Assembly: GCF_946476835.1 (NCBI RefSeq)
Contig: NZ_CAMKWA010000004.1
Location: forward strand, 1 to 64,000
Length of the DNA stretch: 64,000 nucleotides
Direction: 5' to 3'
Source: an uncultured Neokomagataea sp.
GTDB lineage: Bacteria > Pseudomonadota > Alphaproteobacteria > Acetobacterales > Acetobacteraceae
How positions within the stretch are numbered: the first letter of the stretch is position 1; every line of letters begins with the position of its first letter. Under the pieces are notes generated by a model, which searched no databases, was not told the origin of the DNA, and saw nothing but the letters and a program-made list of their open reading frames with translations. This document shows, piece by piece, positions 54,567-63,731 of the stretch. The position numbers and the translations under genes were made by a program.

Positions 54567-55130
54567 CTACCCCGTCTTATTGGGGGCAGAGGTTTTCGCG
54601 CCGCCACTTTGCACACCACCATGGACATGATTTTGCAGTGAGACAGTTCCGGCCGTCACATCACCTTGTGCGTTTATTGGCCCTGTCACCGTTAAGCTGC
54701 CCGTAATGGCAACGCCACTGGTCGTGACATCCAACACGGTCTGGCCTGCAATGGCGACCGTCATTTCCTTGGCCGCATCCACGCGTATGAGCTGGCCAGC
54801 ACTAAAATACAATCGCTGCCCTGCGCTGTCATACACCACAGTTTCCCCCTCACTCAAACCACCCATCCGGGCGGCTGACGGGTTTGCCGGTGGAAACGCC
54901 ACACTATCCGAAGGGTCATTCCCCGTTTGCAACACATGTACGATCGCACCATCTAAAGGTGCAAAACTCGACAGGCCAAAGGGCTGCAACACCGGGACGC
55001 GTGAGCGCTGCTGCCCATAATGCAACTGTACATCCACACATTGCTCCGGGCCCGTATCATCCACTGCTTCCACAACGCCACGCAATATGAGCGAGCGCAT
55101 GGCGTTGGAGAGTTCATTCCAGATTGTCAT
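54567..55130 (-). CDS. Baseplate assembly/spike protein (Mu gp45)
   Basis: 187 residues. The middle part resembles the OB-fold of phage spike proteins (RSRVPVLQPFGLSSFAPLDGAIV), and the C-terminus is a repeating strand helix ending in NHVHGGVQSG, the metal-binding HxH type apex of central spikes. It pierces the outer membrane. Confidence 0.85.
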   Translation of the reverse strand: MTIWNELSNAMRSLILRGVVEAVDDTGPEQCVDVQLHYGQQRSRVPVLQPFGLSSFAPLDGAIVHVLQTGNDPSDSVAFPPANPSAARMGGLSEGETVVYDSAGQRLYFSAGQLIRVDAAKEMTVAIAGQTVLDVTTSGVAITGSLTVTGPINAQGDVTAGTVSLQNHVHGGVQSGGAKTSAPNKTG

Positions 55131-56464
55131 CGCCCAAACGCCCGTCCTGTGCTGGTGCGACGTCCACCCGACCGGCTCGGAGCATCCGCATCGCCCGTTA
55201 AATCATACGCGTCCGGCGGTACGACCGAGATCCGCGTTTCAAACCGCGTGCCCTTTGCCACCCATGTCACCGCCCCGATGAGCATATCGCCATCCAGCTG
55301 ATTATACGCATCCTGCACACTCACGAGGCTGTTGGGCTGCCACAAATCGCCTGCTTTATTCAGAAGACCTGGTACGGTGTAGACGAACGCTGTGGCATGT
55401 GCCCGCGCCGTCCGCATCCGCCAATCCGCTTGATCTTGCAGCGTCCAAGGCGTTGCATCTGTACGCGGTTTACGCGCTTTGCGGCGACGATGGTGAACCG
55501 TTGCTGAGCGATACGCGCCCTGCGCTGGCACCGTCGGCATTTGCCCCAAAGCTGTGGCGTCGAGTGAGGGGTTTGCACTGTTTTGTGCCGCAGCGGAGCC
55601 GCCGCTTTGCGTTTTCGCAAGATGCACAACGGGACGATAACGTCCCACGCCCGGATCAATAGCGTGCCCAAAGCGTGCAGAGGCTGCCAATTCCCCGGCA
55701 CGGCGATGGCCCGTTGCTGACTGCGACTGCGGTGCACCTTTGATATTAAGAGCCGCTTTAGATCCCCTTAAAACACTATTAAACTGCCCTTTGACCCATG
55801 TGTCCGAATGCCGCTGCATCAGCCGCGTTTGCATGGAGGACACATTTCCTCCCGGCCAAATCAAACGGTCGGTTGCCCGTGTTGTCCCAGCTTTTGTCAG
55901 CACAATCCCACCAATGCCGTCAGACGTGACAAGAATACCGCGTTGACGTGATAAGCGCTCAACGGCCGCCAGCACCGTATCCTGCGGCTCTAATGCGACG
56001 AGCGTAAATGGCGCACCTGTTTCCACCTGCCTCTGCAAGGACACGCCATAGGGCTGGATTAAGCTGCCAATGACGGTTTCCAGAAGTATCTTTCGGTATT
56101 CAGCGGGACCATTCGGATTGACGCTGCAATCAACAAGATCCCCCGTCGTATCGCGCCCAGAAATGGTGACATGGAAACTATGCTCATCCCCTGAGGTGTT
56201 CACGGCCTCCACAAAACCGCGGAACACGATCTGATTCTCAATCTCGATTTCCACCCGATCATGAATACGAGCCGTTGGCTGAAAGCCATCTGGGAAAGGA
56301 AAGGGCTCCGCCAGATCAACACGAAAGGTGCCCGCGATATCCGCCAGATCACGTCCCACCTCACACGAGGTCCAATTATGAATAGAATGCCCATTAATCC
56401 GTACAATCCATGGGCGGGCATGGCTAACAACGGTTTCTACTCCGGAGGCAGACACAGCACTCAT
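55127..56464 (-). CDS. Baseplate hub protein (Mu gp44, gpP)
   Basis: 445 residues. It resembles the gpP/gp44 baseplate hub: an N-terminal segment with FRVDLAEPFPF and FRGFVEAVNTSGDEHSFHVTISGRDTTGDLVD. Its gene lies between N and gp45, as in Mu. Four-base overlaps at both ends. Confidence 0.86.
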   Translation of the reverse strand: MSAVSASGVETVVSHARPWIVRINGHSIHNWTSCEVGRDLADIAGTFRVDLAEPFPFPDGFQPTARIHDRVEIEIENQIVFRGFVEAVNTSGDEHSFHVTISGRDTTGDLVDCSVNPNGPAEYRKILLETVIGSLIQPYGVSLQRQVETGAPFTLVALEPQDTVLAAVERLSRQRGILVTSDGIGGIVLTKAGTTRATDRLIWPGGNVSSMQTRLMQRHSDTWVKGQFNSVLRGSKAALNIKGAPQSQSATGHRRAGELAASARFGHAIDPGVGRYRPVVHLAKTQSGGSAAAQNSANPSLDATALGQMPTVPAQGAYRSATVHHRRRKARKPRTDATPWTLQDQADWRMRTARAHATAFVYTVPGLLNKAGDLWQPNSLVSVQDAYNQLDGDMLIGAVTWVAKGTRFETRISVVPPDAYDLTGDADAPSRSGGRRTSTGRAFGR

Positions 56465-57864
56465 AAATCAAGCACCTCAACCACAGCAGGCCCCAAAACC
56501 CCCGGATGCGCCACCGCATTGCGCGTCACCAGATCATCAAAAACGGTTTGCACATTCGCTTTTGTGTCACCCGCCACCGCATAGGCTAACACCCATGATG
56601 ACACACAACTCGGGACATCTATGGCTCGTACGGCCGGTAAGCGACCTACCTGCACCGTAGCATCCGCAATCAGCGCCACTTTGAGATCACGGGTCGCCTG
56701 CCACAACCCTGTTAAAGACTGAGCGGCACCAGAGGAGGCTGTATTTTCAATCGTGATAATCAGTGCATCCAGTGCCGCGAGATAACGATCTCGAGCAGTC
56801 AATGCGTCATCACCAGACACAAACGTCAAACCCACCCATGCGGACATGAGCTGCGAGACAATCAAAGCACGCGCTGCGACACCCAATGTCAAAACCGAGG
56901 CAGCATTTGGTGAAATATCTGACAATGCCCCCGATAATGTCCCAATCTTCTCAGCCGCAGACAACAGCAGATCACCACACTGTGCCGCCGTAATCACCTG
57001 CGTATCGTCACCCATGACAACATCAGCAGGTGCCACAATGGATTGCGCGGGGTCGGTAATCGCGTTGGCAATCGCCACCGGCATGCCTGCCAAAACACCC
57101 GTGACAGCATTGGCGTAGGTCGCATCGGCATTCACCGCCGGGACGCTCACCCCCGCTGCCAGAGCCGCTCTGGGGGCAGCAATTGCCGTCTGAATAGGCT
57201 GGGGCGTTGAGCCTGTAACACTATCCCACACACCACCGGACTGCGAAAGAAAAGAACGGACACTCCCCGCCAATGCCAGCGGGATGGAGAGTGGCGCTAG
57301 AACACCCTGAACTGCCAGCGTGGCTTCATCCACCAACGCATCCGCTTTTTCCAAAACGTTGGACACCGTATCGGTGATACGCTGCAGAAGATTGCCCGTT
57401 TTCGGTATGCCGGGATCACGCACAACCGATACGCTGAACGTCGCCATGCGCATATTATGGACATCAAAGGCCACGTCACCGGGCTCAATGATCCGTACTC
57501 GCAGCCGCCCCCACCATGGATGCACTAACGTGGTGGTACCCGGTTTTTTCAAAACGGTTACCATGCGTTTGGCGCGCATCACATAATCATCCCCGACAAT
57601 CACGCCTGTCAGACGCATCGGGGTTTCAAGATTGCCGAAATCCTGAAAAATCTGCTGATTAACCGCCAAATTCGGGAATAAAACCCGCACCACGCGCCGT
57701 CCAGCGGCCTCGCGAGAGTTGATCATGTCAAACGTCACGCCACCCAAAGCGGCTGCATTTAATAGCCCCGACAACGCACTGGATGCCACACCGCCGACCC
57801 CCGGTATGGACGATAAAATACTGGCTGATGATCCCAGACCAAAAGAGGACAGCGCACCCGACAT
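56461..57864 (-). CDS. DNA circularisation / tail protein N (Mu gp43)
   Basis: 467 residues. The N-terminal FDMINSREAAGRRVVRVLFPN and GDDYVMRAKRMVTVLKKPGT segments match the DNA_circ_N family. In Mu, N is a tail-assembly protein that also protects DNA ends during injection. Lies between the tape measure and gpP. Confidence 0.86.
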   Translation of the reverse strand: MSGALSSFGLGSSASILSSIPGVGGVASSALSGLLNAAALGGVTFDMINSREAAGRRVVRVLFPNLAVNQQIFQDFGNLETPMRLTGVIVGDDYVMRAKRMVTVLKKPGTTTLVHPWWGRLRVRIIEPGDVAFDVHNMRMATFSVSVVRDPGIPKTGNLLQRITDTVSNVLEKADALVDEATLAVQGVLAPLSIPLALAGSVRSFLSQSGGVWDSVTGSTPQPIQTAIAAPRAALAAGVSVPAVNADATYANAVTGVLAGMPVAIANAITDPAQSIVAPADVVMGDDTQVITAAQCGDLLLSAAEKIGTLSGALSDISPNAASVLTLGVAARALIVSQLMSAWVGLTFVSGDDALTARDRYLAALDALIITIENTASSGAAQSLTGLWQATRDLKVALIADATVQVGRLPAVRAIDVPSCVSSWVLAYAVAGDTKANVQTVFDDLVTRNAVAHPGVLGPAVVEVLDL

Positions 57865-57866
57865 GG

Positions 57867-59903
57867 TTATGGCCTTTGCGTCATGCGCCCTGCATTGGGC
57901 GTAATATGAACTGGGATTGGTGTATTCGGGCCAACGGAGGCTTGTAGGCCGGGCGCGAGCGAAACTTCCAATTTAATGGTCTGGCCATCGCCCGAACCGG
58001 CAGGCTGACCAGAATGATGATAATGCCGCCACAGCGCATAACCGCCAGCACCCGCAGCGGCTATTCCAGCCCCCGCCAGCAAAACGGGCCACGACACGCC
58101 AGCCAATAATGCGCCGCCACCAACTTCCGCAGCCGTCAGCGCCGTGGCTTCCGTCGCGGCAAGCCCAGCCCCTTCCGCAACAGCAGCCTCACCAGCTCCT
58201 GCCGCCACCGCTTCACCAGCACCCGCCGTGGCAGCACGCCCGATGATGCGCCGTTTTAGGGATTTCATTACGCCCCAACCGGCTTTCACGGGGCCTGAAA
58301 TCGCACCGATAGCCGCAATGCCTGCCGTACCAGCCAGAGTTGCACCACCAAGGCCAAGCACCGTAGCATTTGCATAAGGGACATGTTTATCCACGGCCTC
58401 CATCGCAGCCGCGAGGTGTTGAAACCCATACGTCACACCGCGCAAAATAGGCAGGAACCCAGTGCCCACCTCCTGCATGAGTTCATGCCAAGATTCATCA
58501 AATGCTTTCATAGCAATCAGCTGGGTATTGCGCCCGGTATCATAATCTTCCTTGATGACGCTCTGATTGGCTCCAGCCGTCCGGCGATGAATCTCTTCAT
58601 ATTGATCCATATGCATCAATATGGCCTGAACGAACCCACGATCCTGCTCATTATTAAACAGTGTTCCCAGTGCCCGACGATCTTCTCCACGATGGGTGAT
58701 CCTATCAACCGCCTGCAAAACAGCGAGCATCGGGTCTCGCCCCGAGCGGCGAGCACGATCTTCGATCCCAAAAAGGTCAACACCGTATTTCTCAAACCGA
58801 TGTGCCGTGTGTGGACTTGTGATCGCTTGGATAAAGGCCCGCGTATCGGTGGTCGCTTCACCTTCCGTACCCGTGGATTTTCGCACAACCGCCAATGCCG
58901 CCGCGAGGTCATCCACACCAGATCGCCCCGTTACACCTAGGGCCCCTGCAGCGGCAGCAACTTGCGGCAAAAGAGGCGCTAATTTTTCGAAGGGCAGAGC
59001 AGCAGATTTTCCTGCCAACGCTACAGATGCCAAAGCCCCCGGCAAGTTAGCATCCGTGATATGCATATTTTCTTGCAGCGCAAATGTAGATCGGGCCACA
59101 GCATCTGGGTTCGCATTATAGGCCGTAGAAATGCGCGCCACTGTTGGCAGCACAGCATTCAAACGGGTGCGATTATAACCTTCACTTGAGAAAAACCCGG
59201 CAGCCTCAGCCAACTCTTCACCACTCTGCCCGGTATCTCGCGCCAGTTGATGGATCTGTCGCTTAAAATCGGCCGCAAAGCGATCATTCTCTGCTCCATG
59301 CAGATTTAATCCAATGCCGATATGGCGGATCGTATTGTCAAAATTAGCGGACTCTCGAACCGGCTCCACAAGTCCAAAGCCCGCAGCTGCAGCGCCAAAA
59401 GCCTTATTAATCCCACGCTCACTCTCCTCGTGGAGATGCCCTAAAGAACCGATGACCCCATGATTGCCACCACCAGAAATCCCACCGTTAGCAGAACGGT
59501 TCACGGAATCATGCGCCCGGTTTGCCGCCTCCGTAACGGCATTCAACCCTTCAACCGCTGAACTTGTCCCTACTCGTGTGCGCTCCATAGCCGTATTAAG
59601 AGATGTCGCTCCTTCAGCAGCGCGCCCTAGAGCGTTTCCCGCGCTTCCCGCGCTAGCAGCTGTTTCACCTAAGCCTTCGCTCAAGCCATGCGCTGTCGCT
59701 GTTGTCCGCTCAATCGCTTCACTCAGCGTATTCGTCTGTTCAACACAGCGCGGTACCGGCTCCCACGCTTCATCAAAGCCACGATTTTGGCCAATACGTT
59801 CGAGCGCGGAACTTAATTTCGTAACGAGCTGATCAATGCGCTCAATAGGACCGGAGAGTTTATCCTCTAACGTCAGTTCAAATTGTGCCGTCAGATTAGA
59901 CAC
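57867..59903 (-). CDS. Tail tape measure protein (Mu gp42)
   Basis: 678 residues starting with GTG at 59903, directly after a TGA that ends the frameshift extension of the tail chaperone. An N-terminal coiled-coil stretch (RIDQLVTKLSSALERI) is followed by a tape-measure core (FDNTIRHIG, AAGFFSSEGYNRTRL) and two hydrophobic regions near residues 540-630. It sets tail length. Confidence 0.9.
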   Translation of the reverse strand: MSNLTAQFELTLEDKLSGPIERIDQLVTKLSSALERIGQNRGFDEAWEPVPRCVEQTNTLSEAIERTTATAHGLSEGLGETAASAGSAGNALGRAAEGATSLNTAMERTRVGTSSAVEGLNAVTEAANRAHDSVNRSANGGISGGGNHGVIGSLGHLHEESERGINKAFGAAAAGFGLVEPVRESANFDNTIRHIGIGLNLHGAENDRFAADFKRQIHQLARDTGQSGEELAEAAGFFSSEGYNRTRLNAVLPTVARISTAYNANPDAVARSTFALQENMHITDANLPGALASVALAGKSAALPFEKLAPLLPQVAAAAGALGVTGRSGVDDLAAALAVVRKSTGTEGEATTDTRAFIQAITSPHTAHRFEKYGVDLFGIEDRARRSGRDPMLAVLQAVDRITHRGEDRRALGTLFNNEQDRGFVQAILMHMDQYEEIHRRTAGANQSVIKEDYDTGRNTQLIAMKAFDESWHELMQEVGTGFLPILRGVTYGFQHLAAAMEAVDKHVPYANATVLGLGGATLAGTAGIAAIGAISGPVKAGWGVMKSLKRRIIGRAATAGAGEAVAAGAGEAAVAEGAGLAATEATALTAAEVGGGALLAGVSWPVLLAGAGIAAAGAGGYALWRHYHHSGQPAGSGDGQTIKLEVSLAPGLQASVGPNTPIPVHITPNAGRMTQRP

Positions 59904-60071
59904 TCAACTCTCCGGTTCATCTATTATGAGGTTCTCGCGGAATTCACCGTATGAAACCTCCCAAAAAGATAGTTCATGCGGGAACATGGCGCGCAGATCT
60001 CCACGCCCAAAATGTAATATGCGTGCAAGCCCGGCTAAGCGTCCTCGCCAGTCTCCGGGCCATCGTTCGTA
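59904..60071 (-). CDS. Extension ORF of the tail chaperone (candidate -1 frameshift product)
   Basis: In the -1 frame, 55 codons follow the slippery CTTTTT at 60071-60076 and stop at TGA 59904-59906, immediately before the tape-measure GTG. The sequence (ARILHFGRGDL, then MFPHELSFWEVSYGEF) resembles the second half of gpG-T/gpE-type tail chaperones. No independent start or ribosome binding site is seen. Confidence 0.62.
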   Translation of the reverse strand, partial: YERWPGDWRGRLAGLARILHFGRGDLRAMFPHELSFWEVSYGEFRENLIIDEPES

Positions 60072-60388
60072 AAAAGATCAACGATTTTCGTCGCTTTCAC
60101 ATAATCCCGCACGGACAAAGCACGTAAAATGCGCTCACCAGCAGGTCCGGTATGACCTGTAGAAGCCCCCACCAAATACAGCGTGCGTTCGGAGCCAGTT
60201 TTCCGGCTTCCACTATCAATCAAATCGCCCGCCGTAAGGTCGTTGAATGTCAGTTCCCGCACCTCAACTTGATTAGGGCCATTCTCATTGCGTCCTGCCA
60301 AAGTCACAGCTTTGCTCAAAGTCAACAAAACAGAGCCATCAGCATTTTCAACAGCTCCCTTCGGAAGGGCTTTTTGATCAAACATCAT
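60035..60388 (-). CDS. Tail assembly chaperone (Mu gp41)
   Basis: 117 residues. VEVRELTFNDLTAGDLID and the C-terminal AGERILRALSVRDYVKA region fit the gp41 family. ATG at 60388 follows AGGAG by five bases; ATG at 60385 is also possible. The real product may also exist as a longer form by frameshifting near its end. Confidence 0.85.
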   Translation of the reverse strand: MMFDQKALPKGAVENADGSVLLTLSKAVTLAGRNENGPNQVEVRELTFNDLTAGDLIDSGSRKTGSERTLYLVGASTGHTGPAGERILRALSVRDYVKATKIVDLFTNDGPETGEDA

Positions 60389-60741
60389 GAAATCTCCTGA
60401 TAGGTATTAAAGGACCAATTAACCGAAGCAGCGCCACTGTCTTGCACTTCGGGAAAGGTCATCACGTAGGCATCGGGGATCGTCCATGTCTGGCCGGTAT
60501 CCGCCTGCAGCTGCAGTTCACCCTCACCAAGAGAGGGATCGAAATCCGCAATCGCCATATCTGACGTAATCTGGATCGTGGCCTGCGCGGTTCCCACGTT
60601 GAAACTCTGAGAACGCAGTGCACGCCCCGCCACCATCACATTCGCATTTTGCAGGCCGGGCGGTTTAAAGCGCACGCCTTTTTGCACGTCATATTTCTTA
60701 CCGCGCCACCACAGGCGGATAATACCAATCGTTGTTGCCAT
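60385..60741 (-). CDS. Tail tube protein (Mu gpM)
   Basis: 118 residues. VQKGVRFKPPGLQNANVM and the ITSDMAIADFDPSLGEGELQ segment match the tube family whose stacked rings make the inner tube of contractile tails. Lies after the sheath gene by four bases. Confidence 0.88.
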   Translation of the reverse strand: MATTIGIIRLWWRGKKYDVQKGVRFKPPGLQNANVMVAGRALRSQSFNVGTAQATIQITSDMAIADFDPSLGEGELQLQADTGQTWTIPDAYVMTFPEVQDSGAASVNWSFNTYQEIS

Positions 60742-60745
60742 GGTT

Positions 60746-62242
60746 TTACACCTGCATCTGTAGGACGTTAGCCAGCACGATCAAGGAGCCCATCGGCTTG
60801 ATCGGCAGGTAAGAATTCACGCGGGAGCGATCACGCTGATCACGCACGAAGGAGGCGGTGGCCACCATCGTGCCGACATCGTCAATCCACCCCATATTTT
60901 CATAGAGTTTACATTGCGCCGCCCATGACCCCAGCAACGTCCGACACGTTACAACACCAGAGAGGTTTGATGCGGTCGATCCGTCATCCGCCAGTTTGGC
61001 GTTGTAATAGGTGGCCTCGACATAGGCGTTCCACTCATACCGCACCCGCGCACCAACTGCTGGGATCATGACATCCCAAATGCCGCTGGCCTGCTGTGTC
61101 GCTGGGTCCGTCACGCGCGTCGTCACAACACGCTCAAAACTGACGGTCCCATCGCGCGCAACGGTCAGCGTCGTACAGCCATTTGTCAGCAACGCTTGAC
61201 GCTGCGTACGGCTGAATTGATTTAACGGCGACGGACCCAAGCCAGCGAGCGTGTTGAGCGGCAAGCCCCGCAATTGCCGCGCAGGATCAGCGTTCAACGA
61301 GGCTGCCCCCTGTGCAGCGGCGGCTGCCACTAATTGCCACGGGCTCCAACTCGGTGACGTCGCACTGAGCAATACCAGTTCTTCTGCCGTACTGAACTGA
61401 GACTGCAACTGTAGGATTTCACCCTGCGTCCCGCTCACAGCTACCCAGACACGTGCGTCTTGGGCAACCATAGCGCTGCAACGGCGCCGCGCCTCGAGTA
61501 CAGCAGACTGAATATTCGCCTGATCATTCAACACCAGTACAATATCCGTGTACCATGTGTTGCCGAGAGCTTGCAGCGCAGGCGTAATATCCGGCGCGCC
61601 CACGCCATTCGCGAAACCACTGGCCACAACCGTGAGGTTGGGTACTTGATCTCCGGCCGCGGCAGAAACCGTCAACCCGGTTTGATTGCCCGCAGCCCCC
61701 CAATCCATCATCGTTAATTGGACAGCGACCCCATTATTGATGAGTTCAGCTGTAACACCCACTTGTGTCGTCAATTGAGACGCTTGTACGGCTGACAATA
61801 ACGACGCAGCCAATTGAAAGACCGTCGCTCCAGCAGAAACCGCAAATGCCACACGATATCCACTCACCACGATAGCGGCAGTGCCTGAAGCGCTCGGCGT
61901 TCCATTAAACGTAATCTGCGCAGTCGGTAATACCATCCCAGCGGTCGGAGCAACACCAACGGCGTCTACCGGCACATCGGGCCGCTCCGTTACAAAAGAA
62001 GTAATGGCCTGTGTCATCACCATTCCTGCCCCAAATAATGGAGCAGGGTTAGCTACGTTTTCATACACAACATTGGGAGCTGCAGCGCCATTAGAACGCT
62101 GACCAATGATCACGGCCCGCAAGGGCATGCTTGACAGTGATCCCGCAGCTGGTACCGACTGGATTTCGGTATAGGACCCAGGAACAGCCCATTCGCCCGG
62201 GATTTGTTGAAACACCGGTTGTACAGAATTATTCGTGCTCAT
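60746..62242 (-). CDS. Tail sheath protein (Mu gpL)
   Basis: About 498 residues. The N-terminal FQQIPGEWAVPGSYTEI and the C-terminal IKPMGSLIVLANVLQMQV flank a typical sheath layout. The start at 62242 is chosen because GAGGAG lies seven bases upstream, inside the end of the gp38 gene; an ATG at 62263 lacks such a site. Confidence 0.92.
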   Translation of the reverse strand: MSTNNSVQPVFQQIPGEWAVPGSYTEIQSVPAAGSLSSMPLRAVIIGQRSNGAAAPNVVYENVANPAPLFGAGMVMTQAITSFVTERPDVPVDAVGVAPTAGMVLPTAQITFNGTPSASGTAAIVVSGYRVAFAVSAGATVFQLAASLLSAVQASQLTTQVGVTAELINNGVAVQLTMMDWGAAGNQTGLTVSAAAGDQVPNLTVVASGFANGVGAPDITPALQALGNTWYTDIVLVLNDQANIQSAVLEARRRCSAMVAQDARVWVAVSGTQGEILQLQSQFSTAEELVLLSATSPSWSPWQLVAAAAAQGAASLNADPARQLRGLPLNTLAGLGPSPLNQFSRTQRQALLTNGCTTLTVARDGTVSFERVVTTRVTDPATQQASGIWDVMIPAVGARVRYEWNAYVEATYYNAKLADDGSTASNLSGVVTCRTLLGSWAAQCKLYENMGWIDDVGTMVATASFVRDQRDRSRVNSYLPIKPMGSLIVLANVLQMQV

Positions 62243-62483
62243 GGGCTGGCTCCTCATGGCCACTCGCTGCCTGCGTTACAGACGTCTCATCGCCATGGGC
62301 TGGCTCTTCGTGGCTACTGGTAGCCTGCACGGGCGTTTCCTCGCTCACCAAGTCACCTTCCCGGAGCATGCGCGCCCAATAGGGATCTGCCGGATTAACC
62401 TGAAATTTTTCAGGGACAGGTGTACCATCAGGTGCCACCACACGTCGTCCAGCTGCTGCACTGACCGTTTTCATCTCCGTCAC
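62229..62483 (-). CDS. DUF2635-like protein (Mu gp38)
   Basis: 84 residues. The N-terminal GRRVVAPDGTPVPEKFQV and DPYWARMLREGDLV match DUF2635. The tail holds a tandem duplication of 18 codons (HEEPAH repeated), and the second copy supplies the GAGGAG ribosome binding site for the sheath gene, which overlaps it by 14 bases. Confidence 0.82.
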   Translation of the reverse strand: MTEMKTVSAAAGRRVVAPDGTPVPEKFQVNPADPYWARMLREGDLVSEETPVQATSSHEEPAHGDETSVTQAASGHEEPAHEHE

Positions 62484-63049
62484 GTGTTTTCTCCTCGCGC
62501 TACTGGCGTGATCGTTTTTAAGGTGTCGAGTTGTGCCACTAGATCGCGGCTATCAAAGGAAACGGACGGGATCGTTACTTGAAGTTGCACCGATGCCACG
62601 CCATTCGGGAGCCACTCTTGTTCGCCTGCTGTGGCCAAGTGCTCAACGCGGCACGACCCAACGGATGGAATGTCAAATCCGTGCAAACCAAGGGCAGCGA
62701 TAGAAGCCAGCCCCAAAACTCCCGGCAGTGTGCCATCTCCAAAATATGCGCTTTCCGGGTCATTCTGTCGCGTCATTAAAATGACGGCGAATTGCATATC
62801 ACCATGGAACAAACCGCCCGTATGCGCACTGGTTGGCATTCCCATCCATCCAACAGCAACCATCGGCATACGCTTTGTCAGATGCTCCCACTCCCGTGCT
62901 GATGCACGCGGAGGAATGATGCTGTGCGTGTAGGTCTCTGGATTAAATAAGGCTTCTAATTGGCTTCTCAGCGCACGCAGAGCGTACGATAATGGACCGC
63001 CCGTGATTAGCTGATCGGGATATTGATTATCCGAATACGGTCTCACCAT
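62480..63049 (-). CDS. DUF1834-like tail terminator protein (Mu gp37)
   Basis: 189 residues with an N-terminal helix (YALRALRSQLEALF) and a beta-rich core (VQLQVTIPSVSFD at the end). Matches the DUF1834 family at this Mu position, likely forming the head-tail end of the tail. Four-base overlap with gp38. Confidence 0.82.
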   Translation of the reverse strand: MVRPYSDNQYPDQLITGGPLSYALRALRSQLEALFNPETYTHSIIPPRASAREWEHLTKRMPMVAVGWMGMPTSAHTGGLFHGDMQFAVILMTRQNDPESAYFGDGTLPGVLGLASIAALGLHGFDIPSVGSCRVEHLATAGEQEWLPNGVASVQLQVTIPSVSFDSRDLVAQLDTLKTITPVARGENT

Positions 63050-63465
63050 AACCGCTCACCACCTTGCTGCACCGGCCGTGTCCTGATCCGTGACCATGAT
63101 GCGGACGTGTTCGGTGTTTCTTGACCATCCAGCGTTACGGTCCCACGCGCGATTTCACTCAGCCACTTCACAGCATCCTGCCTGTCCGTACGCATATTAT
63201 CGGTTGGCTGTGTTGCGCCGGTCTGGGCAAGATCAAACCGTGCAATACGGCAACAGGCATTCACGATACTGGCTGGAGTATTTGTCAGCGGCACCACAAA
63301 GCGGCGGTTAAGGTAGCTGTCGATCAACGCCGATGCATCGGTCAAAACCTGTGCCACGCGCGCCTGATCAATCCCCGAGCGGGCTTGCCCCTCAGGCGTC
63401 GTATTATTGATCAGCTCGCGCTCACCAAAACGTTGGATCAGGTCTTGGACGGATGCATACGCCAT
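63043..63465 (-). CDS. DUF1320-like head-tail protein (Mu gp36)
   Basis: 140 residues. YASVQDLIQRFGERELINNT at the N-terminus and SASWSRIRTRPVQQGG later match the DUF1320 family that forms the head-tail connector. ATG at 63465 overlaps the gp35 stop. Confidence 0.86.
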   Translation of the reverse strand: MAYASVQDLIQRFGERELINNTTPEGQARSGIDQARVAQVLTDASALIDSYLNRRFVVPLTNTPASIVNACCRIARFDLAQTGATQPTDNMRTDRQDAVKWLSEIARGTVTLDGQETPNTSASWSRIRTRPVQQGGERLW

Positions 63466-63719
63466 CACTTCACCTCAATCACTTCCAGCAAAGGCTCGTT
63501 GACCAAAAGAGCAAATTGCTCTGGTGTGAAAGCATCGCGCTCATAGAGCGTTACAGCACCATGCTCTTGACCACCCCGGCGCAAACCGGGTTGGCGGCTC
63601 ACCACAATGATATGGCCAGAAACAATGTCCTGATCCGGTGTCGCCACGGAACGAAACACGGCCCGAACAGGCGGTTTCTTCTTGGGCTCGGAGCCTTTGT
63701 CTTCAATCGTGCCCGGCAC
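63465..63719 (-). CDS. HI1506-like protein (Mu gp35)
   Basis: 84 residues. The C-terminal RRGGQEHG and FTPEQFALLVNEPLLEV match the HI1506-related family found between the major head gene and gp36 in Mu-like phages. Function unknown. Confidence 0.75.
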   Translation of the reverse strand: MPGTIEDKGSEPKKKPPVRAVFRSVATPDQDIVSGHIIVVSRQPGLRRGGQEHGAVTLYERDAFTPEQFALLVNEPLLEVIEVK

Positions 63720-63731
63720 AGCTCACCCCCC

